Source of the DNA: an uncultured Bacteroides sp.
GTDB taxonomy: Bacteria > Bacteroidota > Bacteroidia > Bacteroidales > Bacteroidaceae
NCBI GenBank assembly: GCA_958453305.1
Contig: CAUDXH010000020.1
Span: forward strand, 1 to 37,259
Direction of reading: 5' to 3'
Length of the DNA: 37,259 bases
Positions 15,821 to 23,353 of this stretch are shown here, in pieces. A program made the position numbers and the translations under genes. Under the pieces are notes generated by a model. It made no database searches and had not been told where the DNA came from. It saw only the letters and a program-made list of their open reading frames with translations. Each line of letters starts with the position of its first letter. Position 1 is the stretch's first letter.

Positions 15821-15906
15821 ATTCATATTCTACATATAATTAATGTATTGGCTCCTTTTAACTAATCCGATGCCCATATTTAACATTTCATTAACAGGTG
15901 TTTATA

Positions 15907-16449
15907 TTATATAAACATCTGGTGAAGCAAGTATTGCTTCTGACTATATAAATTATCTAATATCTTCTGTTCTGCTATTGCCTTTTGCTCAATTTTAGAG
16001 AGCAAATCAGCATACTTATTTTGGAGTTCATAGGTTGGACAGTAGATTTTGGCTTTTCCATAGTCTTTGAAATAGATGTGAGGTATAGCCATCCCTGTTT
16101 TGTAAGGTTCAAAGTTGAATACTTTTAGCATATAGTATAGGTATTGAAGCAAATAGCCGTCTTTAGCTTGTAAAGTGTTCAATGTCCCTGTTGCAGAACA
16201 CTTGCCAGTAACATAATAGACTGTTCCTACACCTGAACCATCCTTGATAAAATGGACAGCTTCATCTTCTGTACTATAACCATCGAGATAGCCAATGATA
16301 CCATTTGCGCCATATACAGGATAGGTTCCATTCTCACAGACATCACTTTCTTGCAGAGTGGATGAACTACATTTTAAGCATTCTGCTAAGAGAACATTTG
16401 GCTTGTTGTTGCGAGCTATCTTCTGTGCAATTCCCTTGATTAAGGACTG
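15907..16449 (-). pseudogene. C-terminal half of a type I restriction specificity subunit (HsdS)
   Basis: An open frame of 180 codons begins without a start codon at QSLIKGIAQKIARNNKPNVL, runs through a full second target-recognition domain (NGTYPVYGANGIIGYLDGY, then DGSGVGTVYYVTGKCSATGT) and ends in the conserved helices with SQKQYLLHQMFI. A TAG lies just before the first codon. This is exactly the half-gene unit, central conserved helix to C-terminus, that is exchanged in phase-variable hsdS loci. No hsdM, hsdR or recombinase is in the window. It starts 14 bases after the Fic stop codon. Confidence 0.82.
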
Positions 16450-16463
16450 CTAATGTACGATTT

Positions 16464-17750
16464 TTAGCTTATCCTCAAATAGGAGCAATACTTAGCAAGC
16501 AGGTTCTCCAATGGGAGATCACCTTTTTCAAATCGCTCAGCATCAAGTGGCAAAATCCTTTCGTACACTTTCAATCTGCCCTTGTAAAGAGCTTTGATGT
16601 AATGATTTCCGTTTTGTTGATCAATGGTAACATCAGAAAAAAAGACAGTGATGTCTTCCGGGTCATATATAATGGAATAGCTCGGTCGTTTGGCACCGGG
16701 AATATCCTCCCGAAGAATATCCTTATCCACAAGGTCTTGGATATCCCGTATGGCTGTGTCTTTGGAACATTTAGCCAATGATGCCCAAGTTTTGGAAGTA
16801 ATCTTTGCTTCATAGCCATCAAGGAACAGGTTCAGCATATCGGTCTGTCTTTGACTAAGTGGTACAGAAGAAGCCTTTTGCCAAAAGAAACTTTTATTTA
16901 AGATGGTACTGACGATATTTTCCGCTTCGTCAAGTGCAACCGACAACGTATTAGCATACCAGTATATCCATTCAGTAATGTCACCATCGCCGTGTTGAGC
17001 CTTTTCCAAAATGTTATAATAGCGGTTTTTATCTTTATTTATTTGCGAGGATATATTATAGAATCTGAACTCGCTCTTATCCGCACGAGCCAACAACATA
17101 TCAGAAAGTATGCGTGCCAAGCGTCCGTTACCATCTTCAAATGGGTGAATGCTGACAAACCAGAAATGGGCAATGGCTGAGCGTATAACCGAACTTATAT
17201 TTTCCTGACTATTGAACCAGTCAAGAAAATGTGCCATTTCTTCGTCCACACGTTCCGGAGAAGGAGCTATATAATGGATTTTCTCACGACCGAACATTCC
17301 GGAAACGATATGTTCCTCGTTGGTGCGATACTGCCCGACCTCAATCTGAAAGCCCTCGCTGAAACCTGTCGGAAAGAATGCTGCTTGCCATGCACATATT
17401 TTCTCTTTCGTTAATAATTGGTCATAATGATTTACAGCATCAAGCATGACAGCCACAACAGAATCGATATAGTGCGACGGTGCTGTCTGTTTGACATTTT
17501 CGATACCCAATTTCCGGGCAATGGATGAACGTACTTCATCTACATTTAGTCGTATTCCTTCTATTTCTGATGAATAAACCACATCATATGTCAGATTCTC
17601 CGCCATCGCTTTCAATTTGCTATCAAATCCAAGCGAGGAAAGCCTGCCATACAACAAACCCTGTTTACGGTTCACTTCTTCAAGTATAGCCGTCAACTCA
17701 GTAGCATTCCAACGAAACGCAGTCCAATTATCTTTTTCGTGTATATACAT
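16464..17750 (-). CDS. Class II Fic adenylyltransferase-type protein with winged-helix tail
   Basis: Fic enzymes transfer AMP from ATP to target proteins. Numbering from the ATG at 17750 (428 residues), the N-terminal DUF4172-like part starts MYIHEKDNWTAFRWNATEL, the inhibitory motif S-x-x-x-E-G is SSEIEG at 60-65, and the catalytic motif HPFEDGNGR is at 202-210. A winged-helix domain follows. The inhibitory motif before the Fic core marks class II. A TTG at 17798 would add 16 residues, but it lies inside the promoter, so the ATG is preferred. It stands directly upstream of an hsdS half-gene; Fic genes are common in Bacteroides type I R-M operons. Confidence 0.92.
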   Translation of the reverse strand: MYIHEKDNWTAFRWNATELTAILEEVNRKQGLLYGRLSSLGFDSKLKAMAENLTYDVVYSSEIEGIRLNVDEVRSSIARKLGIENVKQTAPSHYIDSVVAVMLDAVNHYDQLLTKEKICAWQAAFFPTGFSEGFQIEVGQYRTNEEHIVSGMFGREKIHYIAPSPERVDEEMAHFLDWFNSQENISSVIRSAIAHFWFVSIHPFEDGNGRLARILSDMLLARADKSEFRFYNISSQINKDKNRYYNILEKAQHGDGDITEWIYWYANTLSVALDEAENIVSTILNKSFFWQKASSVPLSQRQTDMLNLFLDGYEAKITSKTWASLAKCSKDTAIRDIQDLVDKDILREDIPGAKRPSYSIIYDPEDITVFFSDVTIDQQNGNHYIKALYKGRLKVYERILPLDAERFEKGDLPLENLLAKYCSYLRIS

Positions 17751-17779
17751 AGCTGATGCGTCATTTAGTAACGGATAAC

Positions 17780-17796
17780 GTCGCAATATTTGCGAC
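17780..17796. promoter_or_regulatory. Likely operator: palindrome over the Fic transcription start
   Basis: GTCGCAA-tat-TTGCGAC is a perfect 7+7 inverted repeat touching the -7 box. A further half-site, TGTCGCAAAA, lies at 17841-17850 upstream of the -33 box. The winged-helix tail of the Fic protein is a candidate binder. Confidence 0.55.
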
Positions 17797-17826
17797 AAAT
17801 ATAGTAGATTATTGTCGTATCACCAA
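17796..17826 (-). promoter_or_regulatory. Promoter of the Fic gene
   Basis: TTGG (17826-17823), 19 bases, then TATATTTG (17803-17796) on the minus strand. Spacing and sequence equal the ATPase-cassette promoter at 5541-5571. The start site would fall near 17789, so translation must begin at the ATG at 17750. Confidence 0.75.
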
Positions 17827-18240
17827 GAGATATTATATAATGTCGCAAAAACCGCGGCGTTTTAAGGTGAAAAACGACTGATTGCTTTGGTTTGTATCTG
17901 TTTTCAGAATCGAATCACCAAACTGAATGAGTTTAAAATGTCTCTGTTGGGTCAAGCTTTACAGACCAGTCAGAGCCATGACCTCTGAACGCATGCTTAC
18001 GTAAGAAGCATTCGCCAGTCGGTGCGGGCATTCAAAAGTGCGCGATACAGCGTGTTCTTTGACACGGCGCAAAGTCCATGAGGTAGTTATTGGTGTATTG
18101 TTATTCTAAAAAAGGTAAATTCTCATATTATAGAGTTAGTTTTTGTGCAATTATTACTTTGTATTGCATAAAATAGCATGTTTTTTGTGCAGTATGCTTT
18201 ATAAATTGAAGAAATCCTAGTAATAAAAGTTTCTACTATA
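17827..18240. other. Gap with no intact gene
   Basis: Between the Fic promoter and the promoter at 18241 only a possible transposase scrap (17997-18077) is seen. The palindromic word gcttacgtaagaagc near 17996-18009 has no known role. Confidence 0.5.
17997..18077 (-). pseudogene. Possible scrap of a transposase gene
   Basis: A minus-strand frame reads GLCAVSKNTLYRALLNARTD, then WRMLLT and a stop. The SKNTLYR...DWRxLL pattern resembles the N-terminal region of IS4-like DDE transposases. It is only 26 codons with no start, so the identification is weak. Confidence 0.3.
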
Positions 18241-18271
18241 TTGGTATTATCAAATATAAATTGTACTTTTG
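18241..18271 (+). promoter_or_regulatory. Promoter for the leader and truncated NYN gene
   Basis: TTGG (18241-18244), 19 bases, TACTTTTG (18264-18271): a full match to the Bacteroidota pattern, identical in spacing to the Fic and ATPase promoters. Confidence 0.7.
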
Positions 18272-18281
18272 CAATACAATA

Positions 18282-18337
18282 TCGCCCTTAGGTGGAAAAT
18301 ACTAAGGCTCGCCACCCCTAAAAAGGTGGCTTATTTT
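18282..18337 (+). ncRNA. Structured leader or small RNA with terminator-like end
   Basis: Starting about 10 bases after the promoter, CCTTAG...CTAAGG forms one hairpin. GCCACC (18311-18316) and GGTGGC (18325-18330) form a second, followed by TTATTTTTT. The transcript would be roughly 60 bases if it stops there, with the NYN start codon 20 bases further. It could be an attenuator or a free small RNA; no known family is recognised. Confidence 0.4.
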
Positions 18338-18356
18338 TTATATATACAATCGGGAT

Positions 18357-18437
18357 ATGGAGCAAAAACAACGCGTTATAGTCTATATTGACGGATTCAA
18401 TTTCTATTTACGCGTTATAAAAAAGGAAAATCCGTAA
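18357..18437 (+). pseudogene. N-terminal remnant of an NYN (LabA-like, PIN-fold) gene
   Basis: The frame reads MEQKQRVIVYIDGFNFYLRV, then IKKENP and a stop. VxVYIDGFNFY is the first strand and catalytic aspartate motif of NYN-domain ribonucleases, which are normally 160-250 residues. The rest is gone and the stop lies inside a strong terminator hairpin, so a deletion has joined the start of the gene to its own or another gene's terminator. Confidence 0.65.
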
Positions 18438-18476
18438 TACAGTCTGGAATATCCAGTCGTATTACGGATTTTTCTT
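18427..18476. terminator. Strong bidirectional hairpin terminator
   Basis: AAAATCCGTAATAC (18427-18440) and its exact complement (18459-18472) form a 14-bp stem. A second small stem, CTGGA/TCCAG, lies in the loop. The T-run on the plus strand makes it an intrinsic terminator after the truncated NYN gene. Confidence 0.75.
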
Positions 18477-18492
18477 TTCGTCTATGATATTT

Positions 18493-18672
18493 CTATTTGT
18501 TCTGCAAGAGGTATTGCAGTTCGGGGTCGGACTGTATGCGCTGCAACTCGTCAGCAACAATCTGCCGGACCTCAGCACGGATACGGTTGTAGTTATCTTG
18601 GATCATCTCCTTCATGCGGTCGTTGCCGCCGGCATCTGTAAAGTGGTTAAGAAGAAAAATTGGGTACTTTTG
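18493..18672 (-). pseudogene. C-terminal fragment of an unidentified gene
   Basis: A 59-codon open frame without start codon ends with NDRMKEMIQDNYNRIRAEVR, IVADELQRIQSDPELQ and YLLQNK. Composition is convincingly coding (helical, charged), but I do not recognise the protein. A TGA precedes the frame at 18673-18675. Confidence 0.35.
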
Positions 18673-18675
18673 TCA

Positions 18676-19078
18676 TGGAAAGAGTTACCTAAAAAGCAAT
18701 TTAAGGCAAAACGTAGCAATTGGGACAGTTGCCAACTCATTACCCTAAAACGAGGTAATTCTTCTAACTCTTTTGATTTCAAAGAGGTATATTCCTTATA
18801 CAGATTTATGGAAAAAATCTTAATCTGGCTTTGACTTTAATAAACGGACGAATTCGAAGTCCTTAACTGGCGACATGGAAACATTACCCTTTTTCTTGTC
18901 ATTTATTCAATTTTATGCCGTGAAACTCACAAAAAACACGTATCTTTGTCACACCCTTTTCCGACTCTAAACTTAAATGTTTTTTTCGGGAACGTGAAAC
19001 GGGATGAAAAAAGTTGGGAATGAGGCGGATAGAAGGGTTAACTGGAACGTAACTTGAAAAATTAAATCGAATAAAAAC
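18676..19078. other. Gap upstream of the polysaccharide operon
   Basis: No gene is recognised from 18676 to 18900. A minus-strand frame without stops is present but has no known motif. From 18941 onward the sequence is the leader of the export lipoprotein gene. Confidence 0.5.
18941..18948 (+). promoter_or_regulatory. -7 box (TATCTTTG) of the polysaccharide operon
   Basis: It matches TAnnTTTG. The -33 box is poor. The leader to the first gene would be about 120 bases, long enough for regulation in the transcript. Confidence 0.5.
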
Positions 19079-19882
19079 ATGACTATCGGAAGAAAATTGC
19101 AGTTTGCTTGCGGCTTGCTTGCCCTGCTGCTGACCACTGGATGTACCTCGTACAAGAAATCGCTCTACCTGCAAAATGAGCAAGTGCTAAACCAACTGAC
19201 ACAGGGTCAGCTTTATGACTTCCGTATCATGCCGAAAGATGAACTGACCATCACGGTGAGTACCAGTGACCCGGAGGCTTCGGCTCCTTTTTATCGTAAA
19301 ATAGGACAGAGCAAGGAAGGGGGCAACAATTCTTCCATGGGTATGCAGGATGCCAAATTGCTGACTTATTTAGTGGACAATGACGGGAACATTGATTTTC
19401 CGGTGCTGGGCATGGTGCATGTGATGGGCATGACGACGCGTGAATGTGAGAGTCGCTTCCGTGAGTTGTTGAAGCCGTATCTGAAGGAGGTGCCGAACGT
19501 GACGGTGCGCAGCTCGAACTATAAATTCAGTGTGTTAGGGGAGGTAGGATCTCCGGGTACGTATCAGGTGAACGACGAGAAGGTGACAATCTTTGAGGCC
19601 TTGGCGCAGGCAGGTGACATGACGCTTTCTTCGGTTCGTAATGATATTCAGTTGCTCCGCGAGGACAGTGTGGGACGCCGGCAGGTGTATCACTTGGACT
19701 TGACGCAGGCGGATGTGGCTACTTCTCCTTATTTTTATATCCAACAGAATGATGTGATTTATGTGAAGCCGACGAAGGCGAAGGTGCATTCCAGAACCTT
19801 CAGCGAGAATTCCAGCATGTGGATTACCTTGCTGAGCTTGGTTACATCAATCACTTCGTTTGTCATTGCGGTTAGTAATTAA
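19079..19882 (+). CDS. Wza-like polysaccharide export lipoprotein
   Basis: This protein forms the outer-membrane/periplasmic channel for exported polysaccharide. The 267-residue protein has a lipoprotein signal with lipobox LTTGC (C22). A Poly_export domain follows (LYDFRIMPKDELTITVSTSD, about 45-135), then an SLBB beta-grasp domain (NYKFSVLGEVGSPGTYQVND, about 145-230) and a hydrophobic C-terminal helix (WITLLSLVTSITSFVIAV) that would cross the outer membrane, as in Wza. It is the first gene of the plus-strand operon, followed after 141 bases by the co-polymerase/kinase. Confidence 0.93.
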   Translation: MTIGRKLQFACGLLALLLTTGCTSYKKSLYLQNEQVLNQLTQGQLYDFRIMPKDELTITVSTSDPEASAPFYRKIGQSKEGGNNSSMGMQDAKLLTYLVDNDGNIDFPVLGMVHVMGMTTRECESRFRELLKPYLKEVPNVTVRSSNYKFSVLGEVGSPGTYQVNDEKVTIFEALAQAGDMTLSSVRNDIQLLREDSVGRRQVYHLDLTQADVATSPYFYIQQNDVIYVKPTKAKVHSRTFSENSSMWITLLSLVTSITSFVIAVSN

Positions 19883-19895
19883 GGAAATGAAGAAT

Positions 19896-19951
19896 GAAGA
19901 ATGATAAATGAAGAATGATAAATGAAGAATGATAAATGAAGAATGATAAAT
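19896..19951 (+). repeat. Four tandem copies of a 14-bp unit (GAAGAATGATAAAT)
   Basis: Four perfect copies are flanked by partial ones, in the spacer between the export and kinase genes. Each unit carries ATG and TGA/TAA triplets. The array is purely intergenic and ends about 70 bases before the next start codon. Confidence 0.9.
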
Positions 19952-20023
19952 GATAAATGAGGAATGGAACTCATAAACTTATAAACTTAACAACTCTAAA
20001 AACTCAAAAAACTCAAACATATC

Positions 20024-22426
20024 ATGGCAGAAAACACACCCAACTACCTGCTCGAAGAAGAAGAAAGCGGAGCGGGATTCAATTACAAAGTATTCCTTAT
20101 CAAACTCCTCATGCGCTGGCCCTGGATTCTGGGCTGTGTCATCGTGGCATTAGTGGGCGCATTTTTCTATGTGAAGACGCTGACGCCGCTCTATACGGTC
20201 AGCTCTTCGGTCTTAATCAAAAATGAAAGCAAGAAAAGCGGAGGGGCGGACTTGACCGACTTGGGTTTTGTGACGGCTTCTACGCAGGATTTCGATAACG
20301 AACTGGAGATTTTACGCTCGCGCACCTTGGTGAAAAAGGTGGTGAATGCAATGGATCTCTATATCCAATATCGTGTACCGGGCAGTTTCCGTGATACGGA
20401 GCTTTACCGGAAGTCGCCCGTGAAGGTGTGGGTCACTCCGGAAGAGGCGGAGAAAATGGGGTATGCACAGGCTTCCATGTTCTTCAATCAGGGGAAACTG
20501 GAGCGTGTGACGATTACGCAGGGAAACGAGGAATGGACGCAGGAGGTGAGCAAGTTGCCGCTGGTCTTCCCTACTCCGATTGGGGTCTTTACGTTCTCGG
20601 CTGCCGACTCTGCGCTGGTGGTTCCAGAGCAGATGAAGGAGGTGGTGGCTACGGTGGCATCGCCTACGGCAATCGCAGCGGGATTCCGGGCGAATCTGGC
20701 AATTGTATCGACCAACCGGTCTACAACCATTGCCCAACTGACGCAGACCGACAGTCAGGTGAGCCGTGCCATCGATTTCCTGAACAAGTTGATTGATGTA
20801 TATAATGAGGAAGGAAACAATGCGAAAAATGAGGTGGCTACCAAGACGGCGCAGTTTATTGATGAGCGTATCCGACTGATTAATGCGGAATTAGGAAGCA
20901 CGGAAAGTCAGCTTGCCAGCTTCAAGCAGAAGGCGGGTGTGGTGGATATTTCGGCAAATGCCAGCCAAGCTGTGTCGCAGCAGTCCACTTACGAGCAGGA
21001 GTATGCTGCGAATGAGGTGCAGCTTACGCTGATTAACCATCTGAAGAAGCATATCTTGAGTGAGAGCAGCAACGATGAGGTGATTCCTGCCAACATCGGT
21101 CTGACGAACGGCGACTTGACCACAGTGGTGGAACGCTATAACGAGATGCTGATTGAACGCAAACGGTTGCTCCGTACTTCGCATGAGGATAACCCGGCGG
21201 TGCAGAGCTTGAATGCGAGCATTGAAGTGATGCGTAACAGTGTACTGGCTGCCATCCAGACAGCGGAAAAGGGCTTGCTCATCAACCGTCAGGCGCTGGA
21301 GCGTCAGGCGCAGAAGTATGCCGGAAAAATCAGCGATGCTCCGGTTCAGGAGAAGGAATATCTCAGCATTGCCCGTCAGCAGGAGATTCAGGCGAATCTT
21401 TATCTGATGCTGTTGCAGAAACGGGAAGAGAATAATATTACGCTGGCTTCTACTGCCAACAATGCGCGGGTCATTGATGAACCGCTGGCGGGCGGTCAGG
21501 TGTTCCCCCAGCCTGCCCAGATTTATATGATGGCAGGGGTCTTGGGACTGGCTTTGCCGGTGGGTATCATCTTCTTGCTCGGCTTGCTGCACTTCAAGAT
21601 TGAAACCCGCGGAGATATAGAGCAGTTGACTCGTCTGCCGATTGTGGGCGATATTCCGATGAGCTCGATGGCTGAAACGAATCCGATTGTCATCGCTGAG
21701 AACCGCAACGAACTGATGGAGGAGGTGTTCCGCTCGGTGCGTACCAACTTGCAGTATCTCTTGCAGCCGGAACAGAAGGTGATTCTCTTTACCTCTACCA
21801 CGGCGCATGAGGGAAAGAGTTTCTGTGCCGGAAATCTTGCTACGAGCTTGGCTTTCATGGGCAAGAAGGTGGTGATTGTGGGCTTGGATATCCGTAAGCC
21901 GGGACTGAACAAGGTGTTCCAGATTTCACATAAGGAACGGGGGATTACGCAGTATTTAGCTGATCCGAAGCATACGGATTTAATAGAGCTCTGCCAGCCT
22001 TCTACCTTGTCTGCCAATCTCTTTATTCTTCCCGGTGGAACGATTCCGCCGAATCCTACGGAGCTGGTGGCTCGTCAGGCACTGGATGATGCGATTGAGA
22101 TACTGAAGCAGCATTTTGACTATGTCATTCTCGATACAGCTCCTATCGGTATGGTGACGGATACGCAGCTGATTGCCCGGGTAGCTGACTTGAGTGTGTA
22201 TGTTTGTCGCTCTGGCTATACGGCGAAGAGCGAATTTAAGCTGGTGAACGACTTGAAGAATGAAAACAAACTCCCCCACCCTTGTGTCTTGCTGAATGGC
22301 ATTGACATGAACAAGCGTGAAACGGGTTCGTATTATGGCTATGGCAAGTATGGTAAATACGGGCATTATGGCTATGGCAAGAAGTATGGCTACGGTTATG
22401 GCTATGGGTATGGAGATAAGGAGTGA
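20024..22426 (+). CDS. Wzc-like polysaccharide co-polymerase and tyrosine autokinase
   Basis: This inner-membrane protein controls chain length and export, cycling through tyrosine phosphorylation. The 800-residue chain has a first membrane helix near 30-52 (Wzz domain), a long periplasmic coiled-coil segment (about 270-440), a second membrane helix near 500-522, and a cytoplasmic BY-kinase. In the kinase, Walker A is TTAHEGKS (about 591-598), Walker A' is VVIVGLDIRKPG (about 616-627) and Walker B is YVILDTAPIGM (about 700). The last 35 residues hold 12 tyrosines in Y-G repeats, the autophosphorylation cluster. Kinase and Wzz are fused as in Gram-negative Wzc. It follows the Wza-like gene. 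Confidence 0.95.
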   Translation: MAENTPNYLLEEEESGAGFNYKVFLIKLLMRWPWILGCVIVALVGAFFYVKTLTPLYTVSSSVLIKNESKKSGGADLTDLGFVTASTQDFDNELEILRSRTLVKKVVNAMDLYIQYRVPGSFRDTELYRKSPVKVWVTPEEAEKMGYAQASMFFNQGKLERVTITQGNEEWTQEVSKLPLVFPTPIGVFTFSAADSALVVPEQMKEVVATVASPTAIAAGFRANLAIVSTNRSTTIAQLTQTDSQVSRAIDFLNKLIDVYNEEGNNAKNEVATKTAQFIDERIRLINAELGSTESQLASFKQKAGVVDISANASQAVSQQSTYEQEYAANEVQLTLINHLKKHILSESSNDEVIPANIGLTNGDLTTVVERYNEMLIERKRLLRTSHEDNPAVQSLNASIEVMRNSVLAAIQTAEKGLLINRQALERQAQKYAGKISDAPVQEKEYLSIARQQEIQANLYLMLLQKREENNITLASTANNARVIDEPLAGGQVFPQPAQIYMMAGVLGLALPVGIIFLLGLLHFKIETRGDIEQLTRLPIVGDIPMSSMAETNPIVIAENRNELMEEVFRSVRTNLQYLLQPEQKVILFTSTTAHEGKSFCAGNLATSLAFMGKKVVIVGLDIRKPGLNKVFQISHKERGITQYLADPKHTDLIELCQPSTLSANLFILPGGTIPPNPTELVARQALDDAIEILKQHFDYVILDTAPIGMVTDTQLIARVADLSVYVCRSGYTAKSEFKLVNDLKNENKLPHPCVLLNGIDMNKRETGSYYGYGKYGKYGHYGYGKKYGYGYGYGYGDKE

Positions 22427-22500
22427 GTTTGTGAGTTTATGAGTTTGTGAGTTTGTGAGTTTTAAACTAAAAAACTCATAAACTTAAAGACTAAAGCCAA
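22427..22500 (+). repeat. Self-complementary spacer of GAGTTT / AAACTC words
   Basis: Tandem (t)gtgagttt words are followed by aactaaaaaactcataaactt, the complementary set. The spacer can fold on itself just before the glycosyltransferase start. Confidence 0.7.
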
Positions 22501-23214
22501 ATGTTAAGACTAAAAGATATAAAACTACTGACCTGCCGGGAATCGCTGGAAGCATTGCCGGAAGGTAAATTATTAATCAACACAATCAACGCACATTCGT
22601 ATAATACAGCACAAAAGGATGCGTTATTTGCGGAAGCGTTGCTGCAGGGTGACGTACTGATTCCTGATGGGGCAAGTATCGTCATGGCTTGTCGCTGGCT
22701 GAAGGCGAAGGTGCAGCCCAAGGAGCGTATTGCGGGATGGGACTTGTTTGCCTTTGAGATGGAGAAGCTGAACCGGAAAGGGGGAACTTGCTTCTTTATG
22801 GGAAGCAGCGAGAAGGTATTGGGGTTGATTCGTGAGAGAGCGAAATCGGTGTATCCGAATATCCGGATTGAGACGTATTCGCCGCCTTATAAGCCGGAAT
22901 TCAGTGCGGAAGAGAACGGGGCGATTGTGGAAGCAATCAACCGGTGTAACCCGGATCTGCTATGGATTGGCATGACGGCTCCGAAGCAGGAGAAGTGGGC
23001 GTATACGCACTGGAAGGAGTTGGAGATTCACTGCCACTGTGGTACCATCGGGGCGGTATTCGACTTTTTTGCGGGTACGATGGAGCGTGCTCCGCTTTGG
23101 TGGCAGGAGCATAGCCTGGAATGGCTGTATCGCCTGATGAAGGAGCCGAAGCGGATGTGGAGGCGCTATATCATTGGCAATACGCTGTTCTTATGGAATC
23201 TGACAAAAGAATAA
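22501..23214 (+). CDS. WecG/TagA/CpsF family glycosyltransferase
   Basis: These enzymes add the second sugar to a lipid-linked intermediate, as WecG adds ManNAcA and TagA adds ManNAc. The 237-residue protein carries the family marks: LIPDGASIVMACRWL (about 57-71), an aspartate-containing loop ERIAGWDLF, GTCFFMGSSEKV and PDLLWIGMTAPKQEKW (about 155-170), then GTIGAVFDFFAGTMERAPLW near 181-200 and a basic, aromatic C-terminal segment (RRYIIGNTLFLW) for membrane attachment. The sugar cannot be told from sequence. Confidence 0.92.
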   Translation: MLRLKDIKLLTCRESLEALPEGKLLINTINAHSYNTAQKDALFAEALLQGDVLIPDGASIVMACRWLKAKVQPKERIAGWDLFAFEMEKLNRKGGTCFFMGSSEKVLGLIRERAKSVYPNIRIETYSPPYKPEFSAEENGAIVEAINRCNPDLLWIGMTAPKQEKWAYTHWKELEIHCHCGTIGAVFDFFAGTMERAPLWWQEHSLEWLYRLMKEPKRMWRRYIIGNTLFLWNLTKE

Positions 23215-23257
23215 GAGGTTCTTTTGGTTATTTTATGTCAATTTAACAAAAATACTG

Positions 23258-23265
23258 TATATTTG
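23258..23265 (+). promoter_or_regulatory. Internal -7 box (TATATTTG) ahead of gmd
   Basis: It matches TAnnTTTG with a poor -33 box. The predicted start site coincides with the base of the hairpin at 23272-23309. Confidence 0.5.
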
Positions 23266-23271
23266 TGTAGG

Positions 23272-23309
23272 TTTAGTTGACAAGAAAACTCGTCAACTTG
23301 TCAACTAAA
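23272..23309 (+). promoter_or_regulatory. 13-bp leader hairpin of gmd
   Basis: TTTAGTTGACAAG (23272-23284) and its exact complement (23297-23309) enclose a 12-base loop. A message from the box at 23258 would begin with this hairpin, which can protect the 5' end or affect translation. It uses the same GTTGACAAG/CTTGTCAAC words as the other spacers. Confidence 0.6.
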
Positions 23310-23353
23310 AAAGCCTAAACAACTAAAACAAAAAACTCAAAAATAAAACAAAC

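Noticed and set aside
17990..18010. GCTTACGTAAGAAGC-type palindrome as an attachment site
   Set aside because: Too short, no integrase nearby and no second copy found. The similarity to the GTAAGC arms is only six bases.
18484..18834. 116-codon plus-strand frame
   Set aside because: Its first half is the antisense of a better minus-strand coding fragment (18493-18672). No family is recognisable in the rest.
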